Shown piece after piece: positions 1-7,687 of a stretch of 14,448 nucleotides of DNA. Source of the stretch: Clostridia bacterium (GTDB lineage: Bacteria > Bacillota_A > Clostridia > Oscillospirales > Acutalibacteraceae); contig JAFYOA010000324.1 in NCBI GenBank assembly GCA_017547865.1, positions 1-14,448 of the forward strand. Direction: 5' to 3'. The position numbers and the translations under genes are program-made. Each line of letters begins with the position of its first letter. Positions within the stretch are counted from its first letter, which is position 1. The notes beneath the pieces are model-generated. The model had not been told where the DNA came from, did not search any database, and worked only from the letters and a program-made list of their open reading frames with translations.

Positions 1-1353
1 GATACCATCTCTTACGGCCGGGAATTGGCCATCGATACCCCAAATTTGAATGCCTTGGCGGCGGACGGTGCGTATTTCACCAATTATTTCGTAAATAACC
101 CCGTGTGCAGCCCCAGCCGCATGAGCTTTCTCTCCGGTCGGCACTGTTCCTCCGTGGGTGTGGGCTGGAACGGTATTTCTCTGCCCGAGGATGTGCAGCC
201 CCTGAACTGCCTGCTGAAGCCCTACGGTTATCATTCGGCGCAAATCGGCAAGCTGCATTTTACACCCCACGCCAAGCGGGACCACAAAAATCCGACCCCT
301 ACCTTCGGCTTTGATACGTTTATTCTTTCCGATGAGCCCGGCTGCTACGACGATGCCTACACCAAGTGGCTGGAAATGGTGGCGCCGGATCAGGTGGAGA
401 AAGCGCGCACCGCTTTGCCGCCGGCCGCGCTGCGGTACAACAAGCCTGCGTATTCCACACAGCCCCGCGCTACGCACCAGCCGTATCTTTTCGCCGGTGA
501 GGAAGGCTGCAACCACGCCTCTTTTGTGGCCAGCGAACTGATTCGCTATATCAATTCCCGGGATGGGAACAACCCCTTCTTTGCCATTGGCGGTTTTTAT
601 GCACCCCATCCGCCCATCAATCCACTGAAAAAGTATGTGGATATGGTGGACGTTTCCAAGCTTTCTCCGCCCAGGCTGGGAGAAAACGAATGGTTCGACA
701 AGCAGATTGCGGATGTGCCGGAAGAAAAGTGGCTGGAGATCAAGGCGTACTACCTGGCCCAGGTGAAGGAGATCGATTGCCTGGTGGGCGAAATCGTGCA
801 GACCCTGAAGGATAAAGACCTGTACGACGATACCATCATTGTGTTTACCAGTGACCATGGCGAGTATTTGGGCGAGCACGGCAAAATCGGCAAGGGTATG
901 CCCGGTTACGATTGCATTACCCACGTGCCCATGATTATGAAATATACCCGGGAGATCAAGCCCGGCACGGTGATCGACAACCTGGTGGAGGGCGTGGATT
1001 TTGTGCCCACCATTCTGGATTTCTGCGGCATTCAGGTCCCCCAGTTCGTGCAGGGCAAGAGCCTGCGTCCTCTGCTGCGGGGCGAAACCACGGAGCACAA
1101 AGACAGCGTGCTGGTGGAATCCTTTGAGCCCTACGGCCTGCGGCAAACCACCCTGCGCACCGCAAAATACAAGTACTACTGCAGTAATGCAGGCGACGAA
1201 TTGTTCTTCGACCTGGAAAAAGACCCGGCTGAACTGGAAAACCGCGTGAACGACCCGGCATACAAAGAGGCCGTTTCCGAAATGCGGTACAAGCTGGTCA
1301 TTCGCCTGCAGAACAGCACTTTCCGCAATATGGAAATGAGTGCGGAATATTGA
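1..1353 (+). CDS. Cys-type sulfatase (family S1), 5' end cut off by the window
   Basis: Hydrolyses sulfate esters, most likely on a sugar. The frame is open to base 1 and the first residues read DTISYGRELAIDTPNL, which in S1 sulfatases follows a short N-terminal metal-binding strand; probably some 15-25 residues are missing, so the TTG at 25 is not the true start. The modification motif CSPSR is at 106-120; its cysteine would be converted to formylglycine, and in an anaerobe this needs a radical-SAM maturase (anSME) not present here. Other hallmarks are GYHSAQIGKLHF (about 226-261, Lys and His of the active site), HPP (about 607-615) and TSDHGEYLGEHGK with Asp 853-855 and His 856-858 as calcium ligands. 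The 450 residues visible fit a nearly complete enzyme. Substrate and location cannot be told because the N-terminus is missing. A terminator follows directly. Confidence 0.9.
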   Translation, partial: DTISYGRELAIDTPNLNALAADGAYFTNYFVNNPVCSPSRMSFLSGRHCSSVGVGWNGISLPEDVQPLNCLLKPYGYHSAQIGKLHFTPHAKRDHKNPTPTFGFDTFILSDEPGCYDDAYTKWLEMVAPDQVEKARTALPPAALRYNKPAYSTQPRATHQPYLFAGEEGCNHASFVASELIRYINSRDGNNPFFAIGGFYAPHPPINPLKKYVDMVDVSKLSPPRLGENEWFDKQIADVPEEKWLEIKAYYLAQVKEIDCLVGEIVQTLKDKDLYDDTIIVFTSDHGEYLGEHGKIGKGMPGYDCITHVPMIMKYTREIKPGTVIDNLVEGVDFVPTILDFCGIQVPQFVQGKSLRPLLRGETTEHKDSVLVESFEPYGLRQTTLRTAKYKYYCSNAGDELFFDLEKDPAELENRVNDPAYKEAVSEMRYKLVIRLQNSTFRNMEMSAEY

Positions 1354-1358
1354 TACAG

Positions 1359-1382
1359 AAGAGGGCCGTGCGCCCTCTTTTT
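1359..1382 (+). terminator. Rho-independent terminator of the sulfatase gene
   Basis: An 8-bp perfect stem, AAGAGGGC (1359-1366) with GCCCTCTT (1372-1379), around a 5-base loop and followed by a T run. It begins 5 bases after the sulfatase stop, so it ends that transcription unit. Confidence 0.88.
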
Positions 1383-1467
1383 ATTTGCATTGGTGCGGCG
1401 GCTTTTTCCTATCTGTGGCCAAATGGTAAACTTTTGATGAACTCTCCCAAAACCGTTTCGGTGCGGC

Positions 1468-1496
1468 TTGAAGGTGCTTCGCAATTCTGTTATAAT
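1468..1496 (+). promoter_or_regulatory. Sigma-70/SigA-type promoter for the membrane protein gene
   Basis: TTGAAG (1468-1473), a 17-base spacer, and a perfect TATAAT (1491-1496). The start codon lies 43 bases beyond the -10 box, leaving room for a short leader with the ribosome binding site. Confidence 0.75.
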
Positions 1497-1539
1497 AATG
1501 CCAGAACAACCGAAACCCCCGTTTTGAGAGGTGCAACGC

Positions 1540-2304
1540 ATGTCAAAAGAAAGCCTGCTGCTTCACGCCGGAGAGGATACCATCCACTCCAATCAAATTG
1601 AGCTGAAGACACGCAAAGATAAATTCAAACACTGGTGGCACTATTCCCGGTTCATCGTACTGGGTGTTGTCATCATCATCATCGTGGTCGCATCCATCAT
1701 TCTGTCTGTGCTGAACAAGCCGAAGCCGGACTACCGTGTGCTGCTGATGACCTACGAGCAGTACCCCAACGAAATGGTGGACTCCATACAGGACTTTTTG
1801 ATGACCGTGGCGGATGACCGCAACGGCGACGGCGACGTGCTGGTGGAACTGAACAACTATGTTCTGTTCATCGATGAAAAGAACAACGGCCAGTACGCCT
1901 TTGATATGTACGATGCCGCCCGTACCCGCTATGCCACCGATGTGTACTACGGCGAAAGCATGATCTACCTGTACGATTCCGCCTCTTTCAGCGAGCTGTA
2001 CGAGGACCAGCTGTTCATTTACAACGATGGTAGCACCCCGGAGGAAGGCGCGAAAGACTACAAGAACATGATGATTCCCATCGGCGACTGCAAACTGTTT
2101 GCCGAGGAATTTGACCGCCACCTGAACCATGCCCTGTTTGGGTATGAGTACAGCCAGGAGTACATCGACGGTCTGCTGGATCCCCTGTACCTCAGCTTCC
2201 GCTGCACCGCCGGTACCATTTGGGAAGAAGATGAGGAACAGATGGACTATTACTACGATTCCTGGGATCTGTACAAGGTCTTCATCAACGGCCGCGAAAA
2301 ATAA
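1540..2304 (+). CDS. Single-pass membrane protein of unknown function
   Basis: Function not known. The 254-residue protein has a Lys/Arg-rich cytoplasmic N-terminus (about 1-37), one very hydrophobic helix (about 38-58, rich in Ile and Val) and an acidic, Tyr-rich domain outside the cell (about 62-254). Near residues 92-99 it carries DDRNGDGD, which resembles a calcium-binding EF-hand or dockerin loop, followed by a hydrophobic strand (VLVELNNYVLF). I recall similar 'one helix plus NGDG' proteins in many gut Clostridia, all uncharacterised. The ATG at 1540 is chosen over the GTG at 1531 because GAGAGGTG (1526-1533) sits 6-7 bases before it. The gene has its own promoter and terminator, so it is a single-gene unit. 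It has no clear link with the glycan genes; an envelope sensing or assembly role would be a guess. Confidence 0.8.
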   Translation: MSKESLLLHAGEDTIHSNQIELKTRKDKFKHWWHYSRFIVLGVVIIIIVVASIILSVLNKPKPDYRVLLMTYEQYPNEMVDSIQDFLMTVADDRNGDGDVLVELNNYVLFIDEKNNGQYAFDMYDAARTRYATDVYYGESMIYLYDSASFSELYEDQLFIYNDGSTPEEGAKDYKNMMIPIGDCKLFAEEFDRHLNHALFGYEYSQEYIDGLLDPLYLSFRCTAGTIWEEDEEQMDYYYDSWDLYKVFINGREK

Positions 2305-2318
2305 ACCGCACTTACCGG

Positions 2319-2347
2319 GCCCGCTGTTTTGGCAGCGGGCTTTTTTT
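2319..2347 (+). terminator. Rho-independent terminator of the membrane protein gene
   Basis: Perfect 8-bp stem GCCCGCTG (2319-2326) with CAGCGGGC (2333-2340), 6-base loop, then seven T. It lies 14 bases after the stop codon at 2302-2304. Confidence 0.92.
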
Positions 2348-2356
2348 GTTGGCTTA

Positions 2357-2385
2357 TTGACTTTCCCTGGGCTGTGGTATAGAAT
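2357..2385 (+). promoter_or_regulatory. Sigma-70/SigA-type promoter for the MATE gene
   Basis: TTGACT (2357-2362), 17-base spacer and TAGAAT (2380-2385), placed just after the preceding terminator and 53 bases before the MATE start codon. It may serve the MATE gene and the two genes behind it. Confidence 0.6.
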
Positions 2386-2438
2386 GGCTGTGATGGCAGG
2401 CTGTCCTGCATCTGTTTTGCTGGAATGGAGTTGTGTGT

Positions 2439-3839
2439 ATGAAAAAAGAAACATCCGTCAATCAGATCACCGAAGGCGTGATCTGGAAACAGCTGCTGTT
2501 GTTTTTCTTTCCCATTCTGCTGGGCACGTTCTTTCAGCAGATGTACAATACGGTAGACACCCTTGTGGTGGGGCGGTTTGTGGGTACCAAGGCGTTGGCG
2601 GCGGTGGGCTCCACCGGTGCCATCATCAATCTGTTCATTGGTTTTTTCACCGGCGTTGGCTCCGGTGCAACGGTCATCATCTCGCAGCGCTTTGGCGCGC
2701 AGGATGACGAAGGCGTGAGCCGTTCCGTACATACCGGCATTGCGCTTTCGCTGGCCAGCGGTTTGTTTATGACGGTGGTGGGCATTGCCACCACGCCGCT
2801 GATGCTGACCTTGCTGGGCACACCCGAAGATATTTACAGCGATGCCCGCCTGTACACCACCATTTATTTTGCCGGTGTGCTTGCCCTGGTGCTGTACAAT
2901 ATCGGTTCCGGCATTCTTCGTGCTTTGGGCGATTCCAAACGCCCCATGGTCTACCTGATCGTGTGCTGCATTGCCAATACCGTGCTGGACCTCCTCTGTG
3001 TGGTTGTGTTTAAACTGGGCGTGGGCGGCGCCGCGCTGGCCACAACCCTCTCGCAGGTGCTCAGCGCCGTGCTGGTGATGACGCGCCTGCTGCGCATGAG
3101 CGGCCCCAGCAAGCTCTATATCCGCAAGATCCGCTTCCATATGCACGATCTGAAAGGCATTCTGCGCATCGGCGTTCCTGCCGGTCTGCAGTCGGCGCTG
3201 GGCTGTATCTCCAATCTGATCATACAGGGTTCCATCAACTCTTTTGGCAGCGTGACCGTGGCCGCGTGGACGGTCCACGGCCGCATCGATTCCATTGTCT
3301 GGATGATCTCCGGTGCGTTTTCCGTGGCCATCACCACCTTTGTGGGGCAGAACTTTGGCGCGCAGAAGTACGACCGCGTGCGCAAAAGCGTGCGTGTGTG
3401 CATGGGCATGAGCATCGGCGTAATGGCGGCTCTCAGTGCGCTGCTGGTGATCTTTGCCCGGCCGCTGTTCGGCTTTTTCTCCGGCGATCCGGAAGTGATC
3501 AACGAAGGCATGGTCATCATGTGGTTCATCACCCCGTTCTACTGGCTGTGGATGCCGGTGGAGGTGCTTTCTGGCACCATGCGCGGCGTGGGTGAATCGC
3601 TGCGTCCCATGCTGATTTCCAGCGTGGGAATGTGTGGCCTGCGTGTGGTGTGGATCTACCTGGTGGTGGGCACCTGGCATATTGTGCCGCTGCTGGCGCT
3701 GACATACCCCGTGACCTGGGTGGTGACCGGCGCGATCTTCGCCGTGTATTACCTGCGGGGCAACTGGCTGCGTGACCGGATCGCGGCTCTGGGCTATGCC
3801 CCGGAGATTCGCCCGGAAAAGAAAACGAAGCAAGCATAA
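2439..3839 (+). CDS. MATE-family multidrug/toxin exporter
   Basis: Integral membrane antiporter that expels drugs, dyes or metabolites in exchange for Na+ or H+. The 466 residues fit the usual MATE length of about 450-480 and alternate hydrophobic spans compatible with 12 helices in two MatE halves. The N-terminal signature is clear: QLLLFFFPILLGTFFQQMYN followed by TVDTLVVGRFVG, then a Ser/Gly/Ala-rich helix and the conserved FGAQ; a second FGAQ (about 3355-3366) marks the start of the second half. ATG 2439 is chosen over the GTG at 2433 because GGAG (2427-2430) is 8 bases upstream of it. The substrate cannot be read from sequence. Only 45 bases without a terminator separate it from the toroid protein gene, so the two may be co-transcribed. 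Confidence 0.93.
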   Translation: MKKETSVNQITEGVIWKQLLLFFFPILLGTFFQQMYNTVDTLVVGRFVGTKALAAVGSTGAIINLFIGFFTGVGSGATVIISQRFGAQDDEGVSRSVHTGIALSLASGLFMTVVGIATTPLMLTLLGTPEDIYSDARLYTTIYFAGVLALVLYNIGSGILRALGDSKRPMVYLIVCCIANTVLDLLCVVVFKLGVGGAALATTLSQVLSAVLVMTRLLRMSGPSKLYIRKIRFHMHDLKGILRIGVPAGLQSALGCISNLIIQGSINSFGSVTVAAWTVHGRIDSIVWMISGAFSVAITTFVGQNFGAQKYDRVRKSVRVCMGMSIGVMAALSALLVIFARPLFGFFSGDPEVINEGMVIMWFITPFYWLWMPVEVLSGTMRGVGESLRPMLISSVGMCGLRVVWIYLVVGTWHIVPLLALTYPVTWVVTGAIFAVYYLRGNWLRDRIAALGYAPEIRPEKKTKQA

Positions 3840-3884
3840 GAATTTTATTTCGCTTAGTTATAGATACAATGGAGGTATTGTAGT

Positions 3885-4904
3885 ATGAGACTTGAACTGG
3901 ACAATCTTGTGAAGATCATTCGAGAGACCGTGCGCACCCACGAGCTGGAGACCCCCGGCGAGTATGCCCGGTGGATCTGGAACGACGAAGCGGGCAGCCG
4001 CAACCTGGGCAGCAGCGAATACGGCTGCGCCGACGCGGCGAATATTCTGTATATCATCGGCGATTTTGAGCGTGAGCCGGAAAAGCGCGCCGCCGCAGTA
4101 AAGGCGCTGCAGGTGCTGCAGGATCCGGAAACCGGCCTGTTCCGCGAACCTACCCACCACAACCTGCACACCACCGCCCACTGTGTGGCCGCGCTGGAGC
4201 TGTTTGATGCTGCCCCGGCGTACCCCCTGCGCGCGCTGGAAAAATACATGACCAAAGAAGGCCTGTACGACCTGCTGGAAAACCTGGATTGGAAAGGTCA
4301 GCCCTGGCCGCAGTCTCATCAGGGTGCGGGCGTGTTTGCCGCCGCTACCGTTGCCGGTATGGCCGATGCCCAGTGGCAGGATTGGTATTTTGACTGGCTG
4401 TGGAACGAAGCCGACCCCGAAACCGGCATGTGGCGCAAAGGCTGCATGGGCGAGGGCAGCGCACCGCTGTACCACCATATGGGCGGTACTTTCCATTATA
4501 TTTTTAACCACGAAGCGGCCCGCCGCCCCCTGCGCTACCCCGAAAAACTGATCGATACCATGATCGAACTGTACAAGACCGGCAAGATCGATTATCTCGA
4601 GCCGGAATACGGTTTTGGCCACCGGGTTGGCTTTTTGGAGATTGACTGGGTCTTTACCCTTACCCGCGCTTCCCGTCAAACACCCCATCGTTTCTATGAA
4701 GTGAAAGAGATTCTGCGCGATTTTGCAGAAAAATACGTAGCCTGGTTGTATTCTCTGGACCATGCCCACCACGACGGTTTCAATGACCTGCATATGCTGT
4801 TCGGTGCCGTGTGCTGCCTGGCTGAACTGCAGACCGCTCTGCCCGGTGAACTGCGCACCACCAAGCCCCTGAAGATCGTGCTGGACCGCCGCCCCTTCAT
4901 TTGA
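3885..4904 (+). CDS. Alpha/alpha-toroid protein of unknown function
   Basis: No specific function recognised. The 339-residue soluble protein has no signal peptide or membrane span. Its helical repeats carry turns typical of six-hairpin or prenyltransferase-like toroids: QDPETGLFRE (79-88) and DPETGMWRKG (177-186) are near copies of one another, each leading into a His-rich helix (HTTAHCVAALELF at 95-107; HHMGGTFHYIFNHE at 197-210). The many His, Asp, Glu and Trp residues on these loops could line a sugar-binding or catalytic cavity, which would suit the carbohydrate genes nearby, but this is inference. GGAGG (3871-3875) sits 9 bases before the ATG. The next gene starts 19 bases after its stop, so the two are probably translated from one message. 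Alternatives are a glycoside hydrolase of an undescribed family or a non-catalytic toroid. Confidence 0.8.
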   Translation: MRLELDNLVKIIRETVRTHELETPGEYARWIWNDEAGSRNLGSSEYGCADAANILYIIGDFEREPEKRAAAVKALQVLQDPETGLFREPTHHNLHTTAHCVAALELFDAAPAYPLRALEKYMTKEGLYDLLENLDWKGQPWPQSHQGAGVFAAATVAGMADAQWQDWYFDWLWNEADPETGMWRKGCMGEGSAPLYHHMGGTFHYIFNHEAARRPLRYPEKLIDTMIELYKTGKIDYLEPEYGFGHRVGFLEIDWVFTLTRASRQTPHRFYEVKEILRDFAEKYVAWLYSLDHAHHDGFNDLHMLFGAVCCLAELQTALPGELRTTKPLKIVLDRRPFI

Positions 4905-4923
4905 TTTGTAAGGACGTGAGCCT

Positions 4924-5379
4924 GTGAGCGTCTGCACTTTTATTGCGGCGAATGTGCCGCTGCCAACCGTTGTTCCTGCCCGGGAATACCCGGTAGAGAT
5001 CAATGTGGATACCGGCGAGATCTTCGACGGTGGCGCGGACGATAATTTCTATCTGCAGGAATTTGGTGATGTTTCCGACTACACCGATAAAAAATACGGT
5101 GTTTGGCTGGATTGGAACCCAACCCCGGGGCGGGCAGAGAGGATCCTGCGTTATATACAGGATGTGCTGCAAGTTGCCGGCGAGGTGGAACTGTGGCATG
5201 TTTGGCTGCTGGGTTACCATGAATTTGAAGACCGGCCTGTGGTGAAAAAACGCGCTGCTGTTATAGGGGAACTGACCGCTGGGGACATATTGGAACTGGA
5301 CGATGCGGAGATCTGGAATCATCCGGACAGACAATATCCGGAGCGACCGTCGTTCTATTTGCTGACCGTGAAGGCGTAA
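4924..5379 (+). CDS. Conserved hypothetical protein, 151 residues
   Basis: Function not known. A small, acidic, probably cytoplasmic protein without membrane segments. It opens with SVCTFIAANVPLP and contains YPVEINVDTGEIFDGGADDNF (first third), an ELWHVWLLGYHEFEDRPVV strand region (middle) and ELDDAEIWN near the end. I recall close relatives in many Firmicutes, often annotated only as hypothetical. The GTG start is supported by AAGGA (4910-4914) at 9-base spacing and by the 19-base gap from the toroid gene, which implies co-transcription. No catalytic motif can be named. Confidence 0.8.
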   Translation: MSVCTFIAANVPLPTVVPAREYPVEINVDTGEIFDGGADDNFYLQEFGDVSDYTDKKYGVWLDWNPTPGRAERILRYIQDVLQVAGEVELWHVWLLGYHEFEDRPVVKKRAAVIGELTAGDILELDDAEIWNHPDRQYPERPSFYLLTVKA

Positions 5380-5410
5380 ATACAAGGGGATTTGATCTGT
5401 AGCTTTTATT

Positions 5411-5433
5411 CGGAACCCCCGGCGAGGGTTCCG
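5411..5433 (+). other. GC-rich stem-loop after the 4924-5379 gene, possible terminator
   Basis: Perfect 8-bp stem CGGAACCC (5411-5418) with GGGTTCCG (5426-5433) around a 7-base loop. A T run (5442-5446) follows only after 8 bases, so it is a poor intrinsic terminator. It could equally be the first hairpin of the structured element that follows. Confidence 0.5.
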
Positions 5434-5455
5434 AGGGATGCTTTTTGATAATTTG

Positions 5456-5572
5456 AAGTTTCTGCAGGTCCTCCTGCGCTTTTGAACGCAAAAGAATTTC
5501 GCCCATTGCGATGGGCGCCGAGGGGCTTTGCCCCTTCGAACCCTACCACCTTTGAAAAGGTGGACGAAACTT
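5456..5572 (+). repeat. Hairpin-rich element with terminal inverted repeats
   Basis: A 117-base non-coding stretch bounded by AAGTTTC (5456-5462) and its exact inverse GAAACTT (5566-5572). Between them are five consecutive perfect stems: GCAGG/CCTGC (5464-5477), CTTTTG/CAAAAG (5479-5494), GCCCAT/ATGGGC (5501-5516), AGGGGC/GCCCCT (5521-5535) and CCACCTTT/AAAGGTGG (5546-5563). The ends could close the set into a multibranched fold. TTTG flanks both sides (5452-5455 and 5572-5575), a possible but weak target duplication. From memory, very similar strings (the AGGGGCTTTGCCCCT and CCACC..GGTGG stems) recur between genes in Faecalibacterium-type genomes, so I read it as a dispersed REP/MITE-like repeat; a structured leader RNA of the GH31 gene is the alternative. 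Confidence 0.65.
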
Positions 5573-5581
5573 TTGTATATA
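5552..5581 (+). promoter_or_regulatory. Candidate promoter of the GH31 gene
   Basis: TTGAAA (5552-5557), 18-base spacer and TATATA (5576-5581). Transcription would begin near 5588, ahead of the ribosome binding site AGGGGG (5597-5602). The -35 box lies in the last hairpin of the repeat-like element. The match is moderate and the region is AT-rich, so it is a candidate only. Confidence 0.4.
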
Positions 5582-5611
5582 TTTAAATCTGTTTTTAGGG
5601 GGAAAATATAT

Positions 5612-7582
5612 ATGAAATATTTTGAAGAACAAAACGGCCGGCTTATTGGCCGCAGCCAGGGCGAGACCGTGATCGTCACCCCCTGGGGCGAAGACAGCCT
5701 GCGCGTACAGGCTGCCCTGCAGCATGAAGTGCGTGACGACCGTTTTGCCCTGCTGGAGCCGGGCGAAACAAATGCAGTGTTCACCATAGAGGATACCCGT
5801 GCCACCGTGCAGTGCGGAAAGATCACCGCACTTTTGGAAGTGCATGGCTGGAAGAACATCATCCGTATTTCTTTCTACAACCAAAAGGACGAACTGCTGC
5901 TGCGGGAGACCGATGCTGCCAACGCACTGACGCTGAACGCCCGTAAATTTGAACCCCACATTGGCGGGGACTATACCCTTTCTGTAACCTTTGAAGGCAG
6001 AGAAGGCGAGCACCTGTACGGCATGGGCCAATACCAGGAGGACTACCTGGATTGGAAGGGCTGCACCCTGGAACTTGCCCACCGCAACTCTCAGGCCAGC
6101 GTGCCGTTTGTGCTTTCCAGCCTGGGCTACGGCTTTTTGTGGCACAATCCTGCCATCGGTTCGGTCTCTTTTGGTAAGAACCGCACCACCTGGCGGGCAG
6201 AATCCACCAAGCAGGTGGATTACTGGATCACCGCCGGTGATAAGCCGGAGGATATTTCCCTGCGCTACGCCCAGGCCACCGGCTTTGTGCCTATGATGCC
6301 CGAATACGGCCTTGGTTTTTGGCAGTGCAAGCTGCGCTACTGGAACCAGGAGCAGCTTCTCAACGTGGCAAGAGAATACAAACGCCGCGGTCTCCCCATC
6401 GATGTCATCGTCTGCGATTTCTTCCATTGGCCCAAGATGGGTGATTTCCGGTTTGATCCCGAGTTCTTCCCGGACCCCGCCGCAATGGTGCGGGAACTGA
6501 AAGACATGGGCATTGAACTGATGGTGAGCGTGTGGCCGCAGGTGGCCCTCACCAGCGAAAACTACGAAGAAATGCAGCAGCAGGGTCTGCTGGTGCGCGC
6601 CGAATACGGCGAGCAGATCGGCATGCGCTTTGTGGAAGACAGCATGTTCTACGATGCCACCAACCCCCGCGCCCGGGAGTATGTGTGGAAAAAAGTAAAG
6701 AAGAATTACTACGATAACGGCATCCGTATTTTCTGGCTGGACGAAGCTGAACCGGAATACGGCACCTACGATTTTAAAGCGTATCGCTACCATATGGGCA
6801 CCAACCTGCAGGTGGGCAATATTTTCCCGCAGCTGTATTCCCGTGGCTTTTACGAGGGAATGGTGGCCGAGGGCCAGGAAAACCCGGTGAACCTGGTGCG
6901 CTGCGCCTGGGCCGGCAGCCAGCGCTACGGCGCATTGGTGTGGTCCGGTGATATTATGTGCGATTGGGAGTATTTCCGCCGGCAGGTATGCGCGGGCCTG
7001 AGCATGGGTGTGGCCGGTTTGCCCTGGTGGACCACCGATATCGGCGGCTTCCACGGCGGCAATATTTACGATCCGGCTTTCCGTGAATTGCTCATCCGGT
7101 GGTTCCAGTGGGGAGCCTACTGCCCGGTGATGCGCCTGCACGGCGACCGCCAGCCCAAGGAAAAGGTATACCGTAAGAATGGCACCGAAACGCTGGACTC
7201 CGGCACCAACAACGAAGTGTGGAGTTTTGGCGAAGAAGCCTATCCCATTCTGGTGAAATACATGCACCGCCGAGAAGAACTGCGCGACTATGTGCGCGGA
7301 CTGATGAAGGAAGCCCACGAGACCGGCAAGCCGCTGCTGCGGGGTATGTTCTATGCCTTCCCGGCAGAAGAAGCCTGTGCTTTGCTGCAGGATCAGTATA
7401 TGTTCGGCGACAAGTACCTGGTAGCCCCGGTGATGGAACCCGGTGCCCGCAGCCGCAGTGTGTATTTCCCGGCCAACACCACCTGGCGCAATGTGGAGAC
7501 CGGCGATGTGATCTCCGGCGGGCAGCGTGTGGAAGTTCCCGCTCCTCTGGATGTGATCCCGGTGTTCGAGCGGATAAATTAA
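5612..7582 (+). CDS. GH31 family alpha-glycosidase (alpha-glucosidase or alpha-xylosidase type)
   Basis: Retaining hydrolase that removes alpha-linked glucose, xylose or similar residues from the non-reducing end of oligosaccharides. The 656 residues show an N-terminal beta-sandwich (about 1-225), a (beta/alpha)8 barrel starting near PEYGLGFWQCKLRYW (about 229) and C-terminal beta domains (about 560-656). The nucleophile is Asp377 in FWLDEAEPEY; the acid/base is Asp447 in VWSGDI. The block VAGLPWWTTDIGGFHGG and RLHGDRQP downstream are also typical of the family. There is no signal peptide, so it should act in the cytoplasm. ATG 5612 is chosen because AGGGGG (5597-5602) lies 9 bases upstream; the frame stays open further upstream, but only across the hairpin-rich repeat. 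Exact substrate cannot be fixed from sequence; the WLDEAEPE form is shared by alpha-xylosidase and alpha-glucosidase subgroups. A strong terminator follows. Confidence 0.92.
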   Translation: MKYFEEQNGRLIGRSQGETVIVTPWGEDSLRVQAALQHEVRDDRFALLEPGETNAVFTIEDTRATVQCGKITALLEVHGWKNIIRISFYNQKDELLLRETDAANALTLNARKFEPHIGGDYTLSVTFEGREGEHLYGMGQYQEDYLDWKGCTLELAHRNSQASVPFVLSSLGYGFLWHNPAIGSVSFGKNRTTWRAESTKQVDYWITAGDKPEDISLRYAQATGFVPMMPEYGLGFWQCKLRYWNQEQLLNVAREYKRRGLPIDVIVCDFFHWPKMGDFRFDPEFFPDPAAMVRELKDMGIELMVSVWPQVALTSENYEEMQQQGLLVRAEYGEQIGMRFVEDSMFYDATNPRAREYVWKKVKKNYYDNGIRIFWLDEAEPEYGTYDFKAYRYHMGTNLQVGNIFPQLYSRGFYEGMVAEGQENPVNLVRCAWAGSQRYGALVWSGDIMCDWEYFRRQVCAGLSMGVAGLPWWTTDIGGFHGGNIYDPAFRELLIRWFQWGAYCPVMRLHGDRQPKEKVYRKNGTETLDSGTNNEVWSFGEEAYPILVKYMHRREELRDYVRGLMKEAHETGKPLLRGMFYAFPAEEACALLQDQYMFGDKYLVAPVMEPGARSRSVYFPANTTWRNVETGDVISGGQRVEVPAPLDVIPVFERIN

Positions 7583-7596
7583 CAGTAAAATAAAAG

Positions 7597-7634
7597 AAAG
7601 AGCCTGTACGATTTTTTTCGGCAGGCTCTTTTTG
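7597..7634 (+). terminator. Rho-independent terminator of the GH31 gene
   Basis: A 10-bp perfect stem AAAGAGCCTG (7597-7606) with CAGGCTCTTT (7622-7631), a 15-base loop and a T run at 7629-7633, beginning 14 bases after the stop codon. Confidence 0.88.
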
Positions 7635-7687
7635 GTATAAACTTGTCCGGCGGCGCATATATTTACCGTATGAAAGGCGGTGAAAAT

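Noticed and set aside
25..1353. TTG at 25 as the true start of the sulfatase
   Set aside because: The frame is open upstream and the residues before it (DTISYGRE) match the conserved sulfatase N-terminal region, so the gene simply begins outside the window.
1359..1539. Small gene in the gap after the sulfatase (open frame from 1350)
   Set aside because: The stretch holds a terminator, a clear promoter and a ribosome binding site, and the reading frame across it has no start signal or recognisable product.
2253..3833. 526-codon open frame on the - strand opposite the MATE gene
   Set aside because: His/Gln-rich, low-complexity translation with no recognisable domain; it is the shadow of a GC-rich coding strand whose + strand product is an unmistakable MATE protein.
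3842..3870. AT-rich TACAAT-like promoter just before the toroid gene
   Set aside because: A start downstream of TACAAT (3865-3870) would fall on or after the ribosome binding site at 3871-3875, so it could not drive normal translation.
5456..5572. CRISPR array
   Set aside because: The stems are all different in sequence; there are no repeated units separated by spacers.
5543..7318. 591-codon - strand frame opposite the GH31 gene
   Set aside because: The GH31 strand carries catalytic motifs and a good ribosome binding site; the opposite frame has neither and runs into the hairpin-rich repeat.
5612..7582. GH31 enzyme as a sulfoquinovosidase (YihQ type)
   Set aside because: The nucleophile context FWLDEAEPEY matches alpha-glucosidase/alpha-xylosidase groups; no sulfonate-binding signature could be identified and no sulfoquinovose pathway genes are present.
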